Below are positions 34,001 to 46,200 of a stretch of 64,000 nucleotides of DNA, one piece after another; position 1 is the first letter of the stretch, and each line of letters starts with the position of its first letter. The notes beneath the pieces are model-generated. The model ran no database searches. It was not told the origin of the DNA and saw only the letters and a program-made list of their open reading frames with translations. Origin of the DNA: Chlamydomonas sphaeroides. Taxonomy: Eukaryota > Chlorophyta > Chlorophyceae > Chlamydomonadales > Chlamydomonadaceae. The position numbers were made by a program, and so were the translations under genes. Location: positions 174,473 to 238,472 of the forward strand of contig BDDC01000005.1 of NCBI GenBank assembly GCA_001662425.1, read 5' to 3'.

Positions 34001-35844
34001 ATCAAGTTTACAAGGGCTTGCTTGATCTGGCCATCAACTGCCGGGGGCGCGGGGCCGGGGGTTCCGCACACACAGCCAGGCCAGCCAACGCGCACCGCTG
34101 CCTGTGCGGCGGCGTGCAGGGGTAGGCAGTCCTATGGGCCGCAGCCCGCAGGGGCCACAGATGCGTTGGGCCTCCTGACGCTCGCCTCCGCCGCCCTGCC
34201 CCGCGCTGTCCCGGCGCTGCGCCGCCGCAGTCCACGCTGGCGCAGGCGATGCAGCGAGGCCAGTTCCTGACCAGCAAGGTCTGGACCGCGCGCGTGGCGC
34301 TGCGAGCCATGCTGCGGACGGCGCTCGAGGTGCGCGCTTGGGTCGCCCCGTGCGCTGGGTACCGTACGTGTGCTGTGCGGCGATGGACGGCGGCGGCAGG
34401 GCCGCGCTGTGGTCGCGGTTGCGGGGATACGGGCCGGCGCCAGCCAGCGCCAAACCTGGGCCCCAGGCCGCGCTGCTGCCCTTGCTCCCGGCGGCGCGCG
34501 TGCTCCATGCCAGCCAGTGGGGGCCGCAGCTAGGAGCCTTGCGTGGGGCGTGGCGCCGGGCCGAGCCGCCCCGCCCTGCTCGCTGCCTCGCTGGCCCCCT
34601 TGTCCCGGCAGGTGGCGTTTGCGCTGCAGCACCTGCACAGCCGCAACCTGGTGCACGGCAGCCTGCGGCCGGAGAATGTGCTGCTCAAGAGCTCCAGCCT
34701 GGACCGCCGCGGCTTCACCGTTAAGGTGGGGTTGGGCAGCCGGGCTTGGCGACAGATCCACGACGGGTGTGAGAGCCACTAGCTTAACACTTTGGTAGGG
34801 GTGCAGATCGGTAGAGGCATAGGGCAGGGACGCCGAGGGCTGGCGTGACACGGTCGCGGCTTCACCGTCAGGTTGCGGGCGGCCCGCACGACCTTTGGAT
34901 AGGGCGCTTGGTGAAGCCACGCTGCGCCTTTCCTGCTCCTCCCTGGACCATCCCCGCAGGTGTCCAACTACACGTTGGCGCGCGTCTGCTGCGCCGGACC
35001 CGAGGCGCTGCTCAGCAGTGCTGGCTCGGGGCCGGTGCCCGCCGCTGCGAGCCCGGCCTGCGGCGGCGGCAGCGTGGCCGGCGGCGGCAGCCTGGCAGGC
35101 GGCGGCAGCGGCCTAGCAGGCTGCGGCAGCCTGGCAGGCGGCGGTCTAGCCGGCGGCGGCGGCCCGACGGCGAGCGCGGCGGCGCTGGCGGCGGCGGCCG
35201 AGGCGCTGCCGTACATGTCTCCCGAGCAGCTGCGAGGCGCGCTGGTCAAGCCCTGCGATGGTGAGTGTGGGACGGCTGTGCTGCCACACATCAGCATCAG
35301 CAGCAACAGCAGGTTGGCGTGACGCGTCAGACCTGCGCCCTGCCGCAGCCCAGCGCTCCTGCCGGCTGCCCTGCTGTCCTTGCCCCCACCATGCCTCTGC
35401 CTAACCTGCCTCCCCTGCACCCTGGCCATCGCCGTCCTTACTTATCTCCGTGCCTCCCCTCCCCTGCCACCTGCTTGCCAACCCTCAGTCTGGGCCTGGG
35501 GCGTGCTGCTGTACGTCCTGTCAACCGGCCGCCAGCCGTACGAGGGGGTGGCGCCACAAGACATGCCGGCGGCCGTGGCCGCCGGCGCGCTGCGGCCGGC
35601 CTGGCCCGAGCCGGGCTCATCGGACGAGGCCTGGCGCGCCGCCATGGGCGGCATCCGGGAGCTATGCGGCCGCTGCTGGGCTGCCGACCCGCGGGCCCGT
35701 CCCACGTTCGACAGGGTATGCGCTTCGCTGCAGGACGTTGAGCACCAGGTGCGGCTGCAGTTGCGCTCCGGAGGCGGCGGCGTGTCGGCGCTGCGGCCCG
35801 GCAGCGGGGCGGCGACGGTGCCGGTCGGCAGGGAAGGCGCGTGA
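31078..35844 (+). CDS. TKL-type protein kinase-like protein, predicted pseudokinase, 9 exons, about 810 aa
   Basis: Exons 31078-31356, 31765-31837, 32033-32562, 32886-33469, 33678-33774, 34231-34329, 34612-34725, 34960-35260 and 35489-35844 close to 810 codons. The glycine loop (MLGQGTRSVAF, about 107-117) and VAVK lysine (about 128, preceded by ALWRGAR) are present. A 300-residue Ala/Gly/Ser-rich insertion separates them from the hinge (TIMEFADK). The catalytic loop reads HGSLRPENVLL (Asp replaced by Ser, about 571) and the DFG position reads SNYTLAR (Asp to Asn, Gly to Thr, about 595-597). The activation segment keeps YMSPEQL and the C-lobe keeps DVWAWGVLLYVLSTGRQPY. Loss of both Asp residues predicts no or very weak phosphotransfer and a scaffold or allosteric role. 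The 5' end is uncertain: the frame stays open upstream to an acceptor at about 30972, so further exons are likely, and 31357-31764 is also open and may be coding. Confidence 0.82.
34855..34875 (+). repeat. Intronic copy of the end of kinase exon 7
   Basis: CGCGGCTTCACCGTCAGGTTG repeats the last bases of exon 7 and the start of its intron (CGCGGCTTCACCGTTAAGGTG, exon ending at 34725) about 147 bp downstream, including a GT at the donor position. Confidence 0.75.
35049..35170 (+). repeat. Gly/Ser/Leu/Ala-encoding (GGCGGC-rich) repeat inside the kinase activation segment
   Basis: Repeated units encoding (S/G)LAGGGS and variants lie between the degenerate DFG site and the PYMSPEQL motif. They expand the activation loop by about 45 residues. 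The coding frame is kept throughout. Confidence 0.75.
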
Positions 35845-37335
35845 AGGGATGGCGGGGCAGGGATGGGGCGCGTTGAGCTGTGTGGCGCGCGGTGCGCGGT
35901 GGGGAGCTCGTGCACTTGAGGTGACGTGGTTGACAACGGAAGAGACGGAGGAGGCAAAAGGGCGCTGGAGGATGCATGCTTGGGTGTCGGACGTTGGGGC
36001 GCGCATCGAGAGTTGGTTGCCGGTGGTGGATAGGCTGGAGACTGAGAGATGAGCTGGCGGGTGCAAATTCGGTTTGCGTTCAGTCGCCTGTGGCTTGGCC
36101 TTGGCCCACGCCTCGGCCCGAGCCGGCGGGCTGGATTGGGCGCCTTGCTTAGCATTTGTTGGATATGCGCGGCCGTGCTGTCGGATTCATACCGGTACGC
36201 CGTAGCTGTCTGGTCTCGTCTCGGCCTCGGGTGAGTGCTGGTGTCGCCGCGCCGAAGAGCAGGCTGTTCTACCGATTGGGATCGCAGTAGCAATCTCGGC
36301 TCGTCTGGGTCCCGGCTGCGTTTGCCATGAACCCCTTGAGCCCGGTCCTGGCGAGCGTCATTGCATTGTTGCGAATAATGCGCTACATCGTACAGCGGCA
36401 TGCATGGCGGCGTGCGTTGCGACCCCTCCCTGTCACGGGCAGGGGTCTCCCCTCGTTGGCACAAACACTTACTGCTGACATTGGTCACATACGTCTCCAT
36501 ATCTATCGCACAGTCTGAACCGGCGTCAATAAGGCCGCATGCCACGCGGGCGAGGCTGTAGCGCCGCACGTTATGGGGCCTGGATGCACGCGAGGTTGTC
36601 CAGTGACCCCCTTCCTGGGCAGTGGCCGCGCCAGGAGCGATTCTTCCCTGGGCCACGCCACAGAGCAACTTCGATACTGTGCCTGTTTTCCGTCGTTGCG
36701 TTCCCTGTTATGCGCACTGGTGGTGTGTGGTGCAAGGCGGACTGCAGCGGTTAGACCGCGGCAGTTGGTGGCAGCGTAGCTGCAGCCGAATGGTCGCCGA
36801 GCTCGTGGGCAGCGCCCTCGTTGATGTCCTTGCCTTTCGTAGACTCGTTGATTTGTCAGTACTGCAACGTACCAGCGTGGAAGTCAATGTAACCGTGGCT
36901 CACGTCACGCCCCCAACCCCTCCTGCTGCAGATAATACTAGAGTTGCGGACTCCGACCGTTGGCAGCACCAGCCAGGAATATTGCTGTTCGTCACTGATG
37001 GGAGAGTGCAATGCTTTGGGGATCGGGTGTGGAGAGCTGAGCTATAAAGGGGAGATAGCGTCTTGGCGGGGACCTGCGGGGGAAGGGTACGCGTGGCGTG
37101 CCTGGAAGCCATATCCCTCCAGGGTTCACCAAGTGTAGCACTGCAACTAGCCGTAAGACGAGCCAGACCCTCTACATCTGAACGCCCTGCGCTGTCACCC
37201 GCGCAAACCTCTACTCACGGAGCAGTCCTCAGCAGAGCAACTCGTGCCGCAAGGGAACTGCATTAGACCATCTAAACCTAGCGCCATACTGCGTGCTGGT
37301 CGCTACTTGGTGTGCGTGCGCAGCTGCCCATCGCG
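35845..37335. other. Intergenic, no supported gene
   Basis: The interval holds the 3' region of the kinase-like gene and the promoter of the CX9C gene. A plus-strand TGTAA lies at 36888-36892, about 1 kb after the kinase stop, and may be its polyadenylation signal. No exon with acceptable codon use is visible on either strand. Confidence 0.5.
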
Positions 37336-38641
37336 ATGACTTGGTGGTGGCCGTTTGGTTCTTCGTCGTCGTCGTCTAACGAGGCTGGCCTTGCCTCGAA
37401 TACGTGCGAGCGAAAATGCAAGTCGCGTCGCAGCGCGCTCGCGGGCTGCCGGCGGGCCAACCCGGGGGACCCCGCTGGCCCTGCCAGCAGCGCAGCGTGC
37501 CGACGCCTGGAGGTGGCTGTTGTCCAGGTATGTGATGGCTGTGGCCGTGACGCCGCCTCCAGCTGTGGTGCGCCACGGTTACCGCCGTAACTCGCTGTCA
37601 TACCGCTGTGGCCCCAACCACGCGTGGCCCCTGCTGCCGCAGTGCTTGTCAGAGGGCACCCCCGCGTGCAAGGTACGTGCCCCGCTGCCCGACCCCCCGC
37701 GTCCGCACGGGGGCAGCTGCCATCCGCCGCGGTACCACACCGCGCCAGGCCAACCAGCGCCGCAGAGCGTCCACACGCTGGCGGTCGCCGCGACGCTGCC
37801 ATAGCCGCGCCGCGCTGGTCGCCGGATGCAATCCCGCCCGCCCAGCACTGCGGGCAGCACCCGGGCCTTTGCGGCGTATGGCGCGCGGTGCGTGGCGTGC
37901 GTGCGGTGCTAGGATGCACGGCACGCCCTGCTGCTGCTTGGCGCCTGCGCCCTGGGGTCCTGGCGCCCGCTCCGCCGCGCGTGTCTGCATAGCGCCGCGG
38001 GCGACCGTTTGACTCGCTGAATGCGTCCCTGCCCGGCCGCAGGCCGCCACTGATGAGCACCGGCGGTGTTACACCTCGCTGTACAAGTCCGGGTGCGTAT
38101 GTTCAACTGTAGGAAACCGGCAGTCAGCCGCCCCACGCGGCGGTGCGCGTGCGTCCGGCGGCACCAGGTACCCCGGGGCTCCAGGCCTGGCAGCCCCGAC
38201 TGCTGCCTCTGTAGCGTCGCGAGCGCTTGTTCGCCGGTCGTGGCCTGGGGGCCGGGCTCATGCGCTGTTGCGCTGCGCGCCACGCGGCCCCTGCGCCACG
38301 TGGCCCCTGCGCCACGCGAGCTGCACGCCGCGCGAGCTGCGTGTTGGTGCTCCCTGGCCGCCGTCGTCATCGTCACTTCCCTACCCCTGTGCTTGGGAGC
38401 CTGCGCTCGGGGCCATTTTGTCGCCGGAGCTTCACTGCGCTCGACTCACACTCTTGCCCTGGCGGCATTCTTCGATGAATGCTGCTGTGCCGGGCACCAT
38501 GTGGGCCTCGTGAAACCGCCGGCCGAGCCTGGCATTGCACCTGCCGCCCCCCCCTGCAGGACGTACAAGGGGCAGGGGCACTGCACACCTTACGAGGAGG
38601 CCATGCGCGCGTGCCTGAAGAAGGAAAAGATTGCCATCTGA
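37336..38641 (+). CDS. Small cysteine-rich protein with two twin-CX9C (CHCH-like) motifs, 4 exons, 117 aa
   Basis: Exons 37336-37527, 37643-37672, 38043-38092 and 38560-38641 close to 117 codons. After an N-terminal MTWWWPFG and a Ser run, ten cysteines occur at 24, 28, 38, 55, 65, 73, 83, 99, 109 and 28-linked spacing; specifically C28-x9-C38, C55-x9-C65, C73-x9-C83 and C99-x9-C109. That is two consecutive twin-CX9C modules. Twin-CX9C (CHCH) proteins are oxidised by the Mia40/Erv1 relay and mostly act in the mitochondrial intermembrane space in cytochrome oxidase assembly or cristae organisation. No cleavable presequence is visible, as is typical for Mia40 substrates. The 30-nt second exon supplies C65 and C73, so exon skipping would break both modules. 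I cannot assign it to a named CHCH protein; the mitochondrial location is inferred from the motif only. Confidence 0.78.
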
Positions 38642-40236
38642 GCAAAGCGTCGACCGGGGTTGGGAGTCCTGGCGTGCAGGTTTGGGAGCTGGGTTTGTGC
38701 TCCCCGGTTTGGGATTACAGACAAGCGGCGTGCGCAGGTTCAGTGGGTCGTTTCGGAGATACAGCGATGCATGAGGTGGATGGCTGGGCAACTGGCAAGT
38801 GGCGTTTGGCATCAGGACTAGGACCTTGCGGACTTGATAAGGCGTGTGATGGGCTTGAGGTGTGAACGCGATTCAGCCAACGACGTGTTGGGCTCTCGCG
38901 CTCTCCCCAGGATGAGGGCCGGCGGCAACGCAACCCCATGTTAGTTGGGGGCATGGGTACAGGTGCGCTATGCGCAGCCGGCCGCATGTCTTCTCTTCCG
39001 GTTGTTTATAGTTAAAGGTAGCTGGCGTTTGGCATCAGGAATTTGGGTGTGGAGGGCTGGCTGGACGGTTAGGAGGGGGACGCAGGAGGATGGGAGCAGG
39101 GCGGTTTGCCTGCGGTGTTGTAGCAGTCAAGATGCGCCGCTCGCCCATGAGAGGGCGCCTGTGGAGCCCGCACCGCCGTGCCAGGGGCTCCTGACTGTGG
39201 AAGCACTGCGGCCTTACAGCAACGCAGCCCCTCGAGGACATACCCACGAAGCACAGGGGGCCATCCGCGCTCCAACCAACAAATAATAATCGCCCCTGTT
39301 CTAACGAGACGGCAAGCCGGTAAGGCGCACCGCGCGACAAGTGGAAGCAGCAGCAGCAACTGCTGCAGCGGCGGCGTCCAACAACCGCCGCCTTGAAGCC
39401 CCTTCAGCACACTCACCGCACAGCCGTCCTTCCCTGGTGGCCCCGAGCCGTGCCGCCTGTGAGCCCGACATCGCTCCCCCAGCAAGACGTGGGCCCCGCC
39501 GCCACCGGAGCCTCCCCAGCCGACGCACTTCATGCTCTGATCTGCCGAGAACGTGCAGCGCGTCATAAGCCCGCGGCTGTTGCTTAGGCTCAGGTCGTGG
39601 CCGAGGCCCAGGCGCTTGTCCGCCGTGCCGTGCAGACAACGTGCAGCACGCCAGCCGGACCAGGCACGGCACGGCATGCCCCCCACACTACCCTCGCGTG
39701 CAGAAGCCCCTTCGCGCCCCCCACCGCAGCTCGCCTCCCGCCTGCTGTACCCCGCCAGCAAGCCTCCGGGGCCGATCACACCTCAGGCCGCCGCCGACCA
39801 CACCAACACCGCCACCTCACCAACACCGCCGCTCACCTCCCCAGACCGACACCGCCACACGCATTCCACGAGACGCGATTTGTCCCCGGCGAACCCAAAC
39901 CAGACGTGACCTCACCTCGGCGCGCGGATGCATTTCGCCAGCCGCCATCTCCCTCCAGCAGCTCGTCTCCCACACAGCCGGCCATAAACCTCCGCCAGCC
40001 CCATTCCCCCGGCCCACCCCGCACCTGGCTGCAGCGCTCCCGGGCCCCCGGCATGCCAGCCGCGGCGCCCTACACCTCGCATACCTTGGCCCCACTTCAG
40101 CTGCCCACCTCCAGGCCCACAAGCGCCTGCCCCCACGGAGCCTCGGCCCCATTCCCGTCCCGGCCACGTCCCTCGCGCCGACGGCCGACGCCTCCGGCGC
40201 TGCCGGGCCTTGCTCGTGCCTCTGGGCCGCCGGGCC
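38642..40236. other. Convergent 3' regions, no supported gene
   Basis: The region lies between the plus-strand CX9C gene and the minus-strand SMP-C2 gene. A minus-strand TGTAA is present at 39214-39218, about 1 kb past the SMP-C2 stop. Long open frames in 39590-40510 are proline-rich artefacts of C-rich DNA. Confidence 0.5.
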
Positions 40237-43200
40237 TCACTTGCCCGGCTTGGCCGAGGAGGCGGCCGAGTGGGTGACCGAGGGCCTCGCGCTGCCGGCG
40301 GCCATGGGGTCGGCCGAGCCCTGCTGCTTGCGGCTGTTCACTGCGGCGTGCAGCAGCGGAAACTGCGCCAGCGTGCTGTCGTCGCCGCCGCCAAAGCCAG
40401 TGGGCTGCGGGCCGGGGCCGGGTGGGGCGTGGGCGGCACGGCGGCGGGGTGCGGAAGTCAGCAGGGCGGCACGCGAGAGGCTGGCGGAGGCCATGCCGTG
40501 CCGTGCGTGAAGCACCAGGCGCGACCTGCCCCGGGGTGGGCCAAAGGAGGCCGCCTGCGCCCATCCCACGCAGCTCCCAGTCCACCCAGGCCTGTCCCCT
40601 CCCCGCCCCTCCCCTCGTCGCCCGCCTGGGTGCCGGGCAACCAGCGCATACCCGCACCCGCGCTGACACGTGGCCACATGGGCTGCCGCAACCCAGCTCC
40701 CTCCAGCCCACGCTGCAGCCGATGCCCTGCCCTGCCCTGCCCTGCCCTGCCCTGCCCTGCCCTGCCCTGCCCTGCCCTGCCCTGCCCTGCCCTCCCCCCT
40801 ACCTGGATGCACGGCACCCAGCGCATCTCCAGCCAGATGCGGGCGCCGTCGCCCTCGTCCAGCGGCAGCCCGCGCTCCAGCTGGTCCAGCCCCAGCTCGG
40901 GCCGGTCCGGGTTCCACTCCTCCCAGCGCCGCCGGTGCAGGCCGTACTCGTGCTTGCCTGCGGGGGCCGGGAGGTGCAGCCGGCGGCGGGTGCAGTTGGG
41001 GGGCGGCATGCGGATGGGGGCAGGTGGCAGCGACAGGCCGCTCAAGGCGTAGCGCAGCGCTGGGCTGCTGGGGCAGCCGAGCGCGAGCCGCCGCTCGGGT
41101 GCTGCCGCGACGTGCGAGCGCGAGCCCCGTGAGCGCAGGCCGGGCCACGCCGTCCAGCTCCAGACACATTGCAAGGCCCTGCCCGGCCCCCATCAGCGTG
41201 CCGGGCAAGTGACGGCGGCGCTCCGTGCACGCGACAGCGGGTGGCGGCCGTGTTCGAGGTCAGAAGTGACTATGGCGTCTTGACACAGTTATGCGTCGAG
41301 TTGGAACAGGTTGCCCATACATGACGGGTCAATCCGCAGCTCTGCGCACCCGACAGCGGGTTGAAGTCGTTGGCGGTGACGATGTCGGAGGCGGCGATGT
41401 CCAGGCGGCCCAGGCACTCGGCGCCGCCCAGCAGGTTGTTCTCCATCACCTTGATCTTGACCACGTCCGTCAGCTTGACGTGGTAGATGGCGGCGATGGC
41501 GCTGCTATCCAGCTGCGGGGCGGGGGGGATTTTAGGTTGTTAAGGGTTGCACGGTTTGGGGGTTTTAGGGTTTGACACTGTTGCGGATGGAGGCCATGGC
41601 GTTGTTGTCCAACTGCGGCATGGTGGCGTTGTGGAGTTTGAGGGTCGGGTTCTGGTTCTCGTCGCATCTGCGCTCGTCACAAGTCACATATCTAGACCAC
41701 AGCTTCATTCAGATCTGTGTGGACGCGGCCCAAGCCGCACCGTGTAGTCCAGGTCCACGGTGAGACGGATCTTCTTCTCGTCGTGCGGCCCCGTCACGTC
41801 CTGCAGCGCCTGTATGTAGGCGGCCTTCTTCTCCGCCGCCTTGGTCAGGTTCTGGCGGAGGTCGCGCTCGCGCGCCGCCTGCAGCCGCACGATCTCGGCG
41901 CGCAGCCGGTTGAGCTGCAGCGGGGAAGCGGGCGGGGAGGTACGTATCAGAGGTTGAGCGTCCAGACATACGCGAGTCTTGCTACAGTGCCAGCGGCACG
42001 GGCCGGCGAGAGGGGTGCTGCAGCCGCTAGCAACAGCATAGCGTAGGTGCCGATGTTGCATAAGCAAGCGGTGCGGAGGACCTGGGTTGGCTGGAGGTCG
42101 CGCGCGGCCGCTTGCGCGGCATGTCTTGCTCCTCCCCTCACGCGCGCTTGTGAAACATGCCTACTACAGCACAGCAGCAATCCCTGCAACCCCTGTAGTC
42201 ACTCACGTGCGCGCGCCGGTTCCAGGTCTTGGTGCTGCTCTTCCACTCCTTGCTGCCCTCGGCTGATGAGGTGACGCGCACGTACGCCGCCAGCGCGTCG
42301 CCCGTGGCGGTCAGGCCCCACACCTTGAGCAGCCGGATCGTCACGATGCCCTGAAAGGTCACGTACGACAAGTACGGCAGCGTGAGGCAGCCGTACAGCG
42401 TGGCCGGCCCGCGATACCCGTGCAGCATGGCAGGCCGCGCAGCAGCGGCGCGAGGCACAGCGCCGTCGAGGCGCCGATACGTGCCGTACACGCAGCTGCT
42501 GTCGTACACACAACTGCCGTACCGTGAGCGCGTTCTCCACGTCGTACTTGCTGAAGCGGTCGAAGGGCCAGAAGCTCATGGACAGGAGCACCTTGCCCTG
42601 GCCCTTGCCCTGCGGCGCGCAGGTAGCAGACAGGGGAGCAGGCAGGGGAGGAGCACACGCAACGAGGATTGTACCGCGGCTGACTCGGCACCGCGTCCAT
42701 GGTGCAGCGGATCTGCGCCATGCCTGGCTCCCCACCGCATCCCTAGGCTCCAGGGAGCTCCCGAGCCAGCGCACTCGCCAAACGCCACACACACCGTGCG
42801 TACCGCACGGCGCGTGTTGCTTCCTGTTACCTAACTCTCAACACACAGCGCGGGGCAGAACTCCCCCATCCACCAGACCAATGCTCACCGGCCCGCCGGG
42901 GGTGCCCCACTCTCCACTGCCGAGGTGCACGGTGGTGCTCTGCGGCTCGTGGTCGCCGGCCAGGCCGGCCTTGGTGATGTCGGTCAGCCGCACCAGCGAG
43001 CGGCCGATCAGCTGCCGCCCGTTGACCACTTGTGTCACCTGCGGAGGCAGAGCACCGGTGAAGGCGGAATCGTTGCCGTGCAAGGCGGGTTGCATGGCGG
43101 GTAGCAGACCGCATAGCACGCTTGCACGGGAGCGGGTTATGCCGCGGGGGCACCGGCTTGGGCCTAGCACCCTCGGTGGGGGAGCGCAGCAGCGGGTGAG

Positions 43201-46200
43201 GGGCCCGAAGGGCAGGGCCGGCACGCAGGGCAGCTTTGCAGGGCAGCTTTGCAGGGCAGCTTTGCAGGGCAGCTTGCTTGCCGGCGGCCGGCGGCAGGGT
43301 TTCAAACGCGGCCGGCAACGTGGCCGGCGCGGCGCGCGACCCGAGGCGGGCCCAAAGCTTTGTCCGCAGCAGTGATAGTAGCGGCACAACGCGCAACGGC
43401 ACGTGCCGACCGGCGTCCTGCCGTCGCTGCCTACCTGGCCGCTCAGCAGCTTGGCGGGGTTGAGCTTGTCGATGTCAAACGTCTCGAGGCGCAGCATCTG
43501 GTCCGCCGGCTCCTGCGCGCGGAAGGGCAGAGGCAGAGCGGGTCGGCGGCGGGCAGGCGGTGGGGGGTCACACCCCCTCCGCGACTGCCCTCCCAGCGAG
43601 GCCTGCCGGAGCGGGCTCTGACCTGCCGCCCCAGCTCTTCCCCGAGCGCTAGGCTAATCTCGGCCATCCAGTCACCGTGTGGGGCTACCGAGCGCGCCGA
43701 GCGCCTACCGTGAGCATGACGGCGGTCGAGCGGCACACACAACGGCATCCGCCTCGCGCCGCACCGTGAAGCCGCGTGCAACACCAAACCACGCAACCTC
43801 ACATGCTTCACGTGCACGGCACCGCACCCGGGTGAGCAGGCAATGGCCTCGCTAAGGCTCTACGCGTCCAAGCAGATAGTTTCACGCGTCAAGGCACATA
43901 ACCTCATGAGCCACATGTCTAACCCATTATAACTTGTACGACACCAGTATGTAGGTATCGGGCGGCCGCCGCACCTGGATGAGCAGATACAAAAATTCGT
44001 TGAAGGTGAACGTCTCGCGGCCCTTCTCGGGCGCGCCCGTGTCCTTGCTAGAGCCCAGCTTGGCGCGCAGCTTGTGGTCCGGCTGCCGGACGGCGGTGCA
44101 CTGCGGGGGCCGGCGGAGGTGGCGGTCGTGCGTGCGTTCATGTATACGTTCAAGTAACACGTGTGTCCCAAAATAGGAACATTTAATAACACGACGCGCG
44201 CATGCATAAGTATGTGGTCGGGCTGCCAGACGGCGGTGCACTGCGGGGGCCGCGGGAGAGCGGGGCCCGGGGGCGGAGCAGGGGTGTTGGAATACAAGGG
44301 ACGTACCAAAGCTTGCTTTCTTGCGCGCGGGTGTTGGGGTGCGCTGGCCCGAGGGGCGGTGGGCTGGCATGTACGGCATGCACGACATGCCGAAGCTGCT
44401 TGCGGATGCTGCCCCCGGACACCGCCCCCAAGTTGCCATCCCGCCACCGGCGTGGCACCACCGCGGCAGCACACCACACCGCACCAAGCCCACCGCCAAG
44501 CCCAGCCGACCCCCGGCCCGTGCGCACCCCCTCATGATGCGTGTCGCGACACCAGCCACGAGCTGCGCACGCAGGCAGGCGTCACCAGCCACCACAAACA
44601 CCGCCGCCGCCGGGCCCCGACCCACGGGGCGCGCTCACCTCCTTGTGGACGGCGTCGGTCGACAGCTCCACGCACACGTCGCTGTTGGTGCCGCCCCAGT
44701 CGCTGCCCGCCAGCTCCTTGGCGCGCACCACGCACACGCGCAGCACACCCTGGTGCCGCCGCATAAGGCGCTGGATCTCCACACGGTCCTGCTCCGTCTC
44801 CTGCGCGGCAGTAGCCGGGCGAGGGACAAGAGTGGTGACGGAAGCCGCTCGCCCCCGCCACCCACAGCGTGGTGTCCCTGCCGTGCCCTGCTCCTGCCCA
44901 GGCGCCACCAGGCGCTGTGGCCACACGGGCATGCCCCCTGCCCGGCAGCCCCCACCACGCCGGCACGAACCCTAGCCTCCTTTCCCCTTGCCTTCCCCCG
45001 GGCCCCCACCTGCAGGATGGGGATCACCAGGCGCTGCGGCCACACCAGCATGCCGGTGATTATCTCCTTCATGAAGTAGTCCACCACGGGCCGCACCATG
45101 GCCGGCAGCGCGGAGCCGCCCATGGCCTTGCCGAAATCCAGCCGGTACTTGATGAGGGGCGGCTTGGGTACCGTGGCCATGGCGCCAACTGCAAGTGGGG
45201 TAATTACCGCGTGAGTAACGAACTAGTTGCGAGTCTCCGAGCACCAAGCCCGGGCCCGGGCTAGGGGGGGGGCACCGAGCGGGGGGCGGTAGGCGGCAGC
45301 GTCGAGACTATGAAGGGGAAGGTCGCACGGGCAAGCCAGGTCCCGTTGGGGCTGGGCTGGGCTGCGCGCGCAGCACCATGCGGCCGCTCACCGAAGCCAG
45401 GGATGCGGTCGACCAGCGGGTTGAGCACCACGCGGAAGGTGGCGATGAAGGAGATGTCCATGACGCGGGGGCACAGCTTCTGGCTGCGGGCGCCAGCAAG
45501 CGGCGGGCGGGCAGCGCGGCGTGTAAGCAGGCGCCAGCGCCGCACCCAGCCTTGCTCCGCAGGCTCGCGCAGCAGCCAGGCGGCTCCCACTGCCCCCCTG
45601 CGGCACGCTGCCAAGCATGCTGCCACGTGCGACGCCGACCGCAGGCGTGCTCGTCTGTACGTTCAGTAACACGCCCCGCGCGGTGTGCGTTGCAGTGTTA
45701 GGTAGGACGGAACCCCACACGCGGCACGGCACGCCCCGGGTAGAGTGGCGCGTCGGCCGTGCGCGGAGGGAATGCGGTTGAATGCGCCACTGCGGAAGCG
45801 AAGCCCAGCCGCCCCAGGGTAGAGTGGGGCGTCGGCCGTGCGGAGAGGGAGTGCGGTTGGATGCGCCACTGCAGAAGCGAAGCCCAGCGCCATCCGAAAG
45901 GAGCCCGGTGCCCGGCCCAGCCCGCGTACCGTAATGCGAGTGCGAGTGCGGGTTATGTTGTGCCTGGAACGCGTGCTTGTGCCGGGCCGTGGCTCACCCT
46001 CCGGGCACCTCGATGGCGAGGGTGATGTTGGGGTCGCCGCACCACTTGACGCTGACCTCCAGCACCAGCCGCGTCTTGTCGTCCGGGCTGACCCACATGC
46101 CTGACGGTCAGGGAGGCAATGCGCCGAGGGAGTAACGGACTGCTTTGCAATTCTATGAGCACAAGCCCTGACAGTGAGGCGCGCGGCAGAAGCGCGCATG

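Noticed and set aside
39597..40510. Long proline-rich plus-strand open frames
   Set aside because: They arise from C-rich DNA antisense to the last exon and 3' region of SMP-C2 copy A; no splice or motif support.
40723..40793. CCCTG run considered as a CRISPR-like or regulatory array
   Set aside because: It is a plain pentanucleotide microsatellite within an intron, with no spacers.
41521..41580. Interstitial telomere repeat (TTTTAGGG)
   Set aside because: Only one perfect TTTTAGGG unit plus degenerate neighbours is present, inside an intron; not an array.
43623..43690. C2-like sequence GDWMAEISLALGEEL as an extra exon of SMP-C2 A
   Set aside because: Its acceptor phase does not match the flanking exons, and exon 9 joins exon 10 in phase without it, matching copy B.
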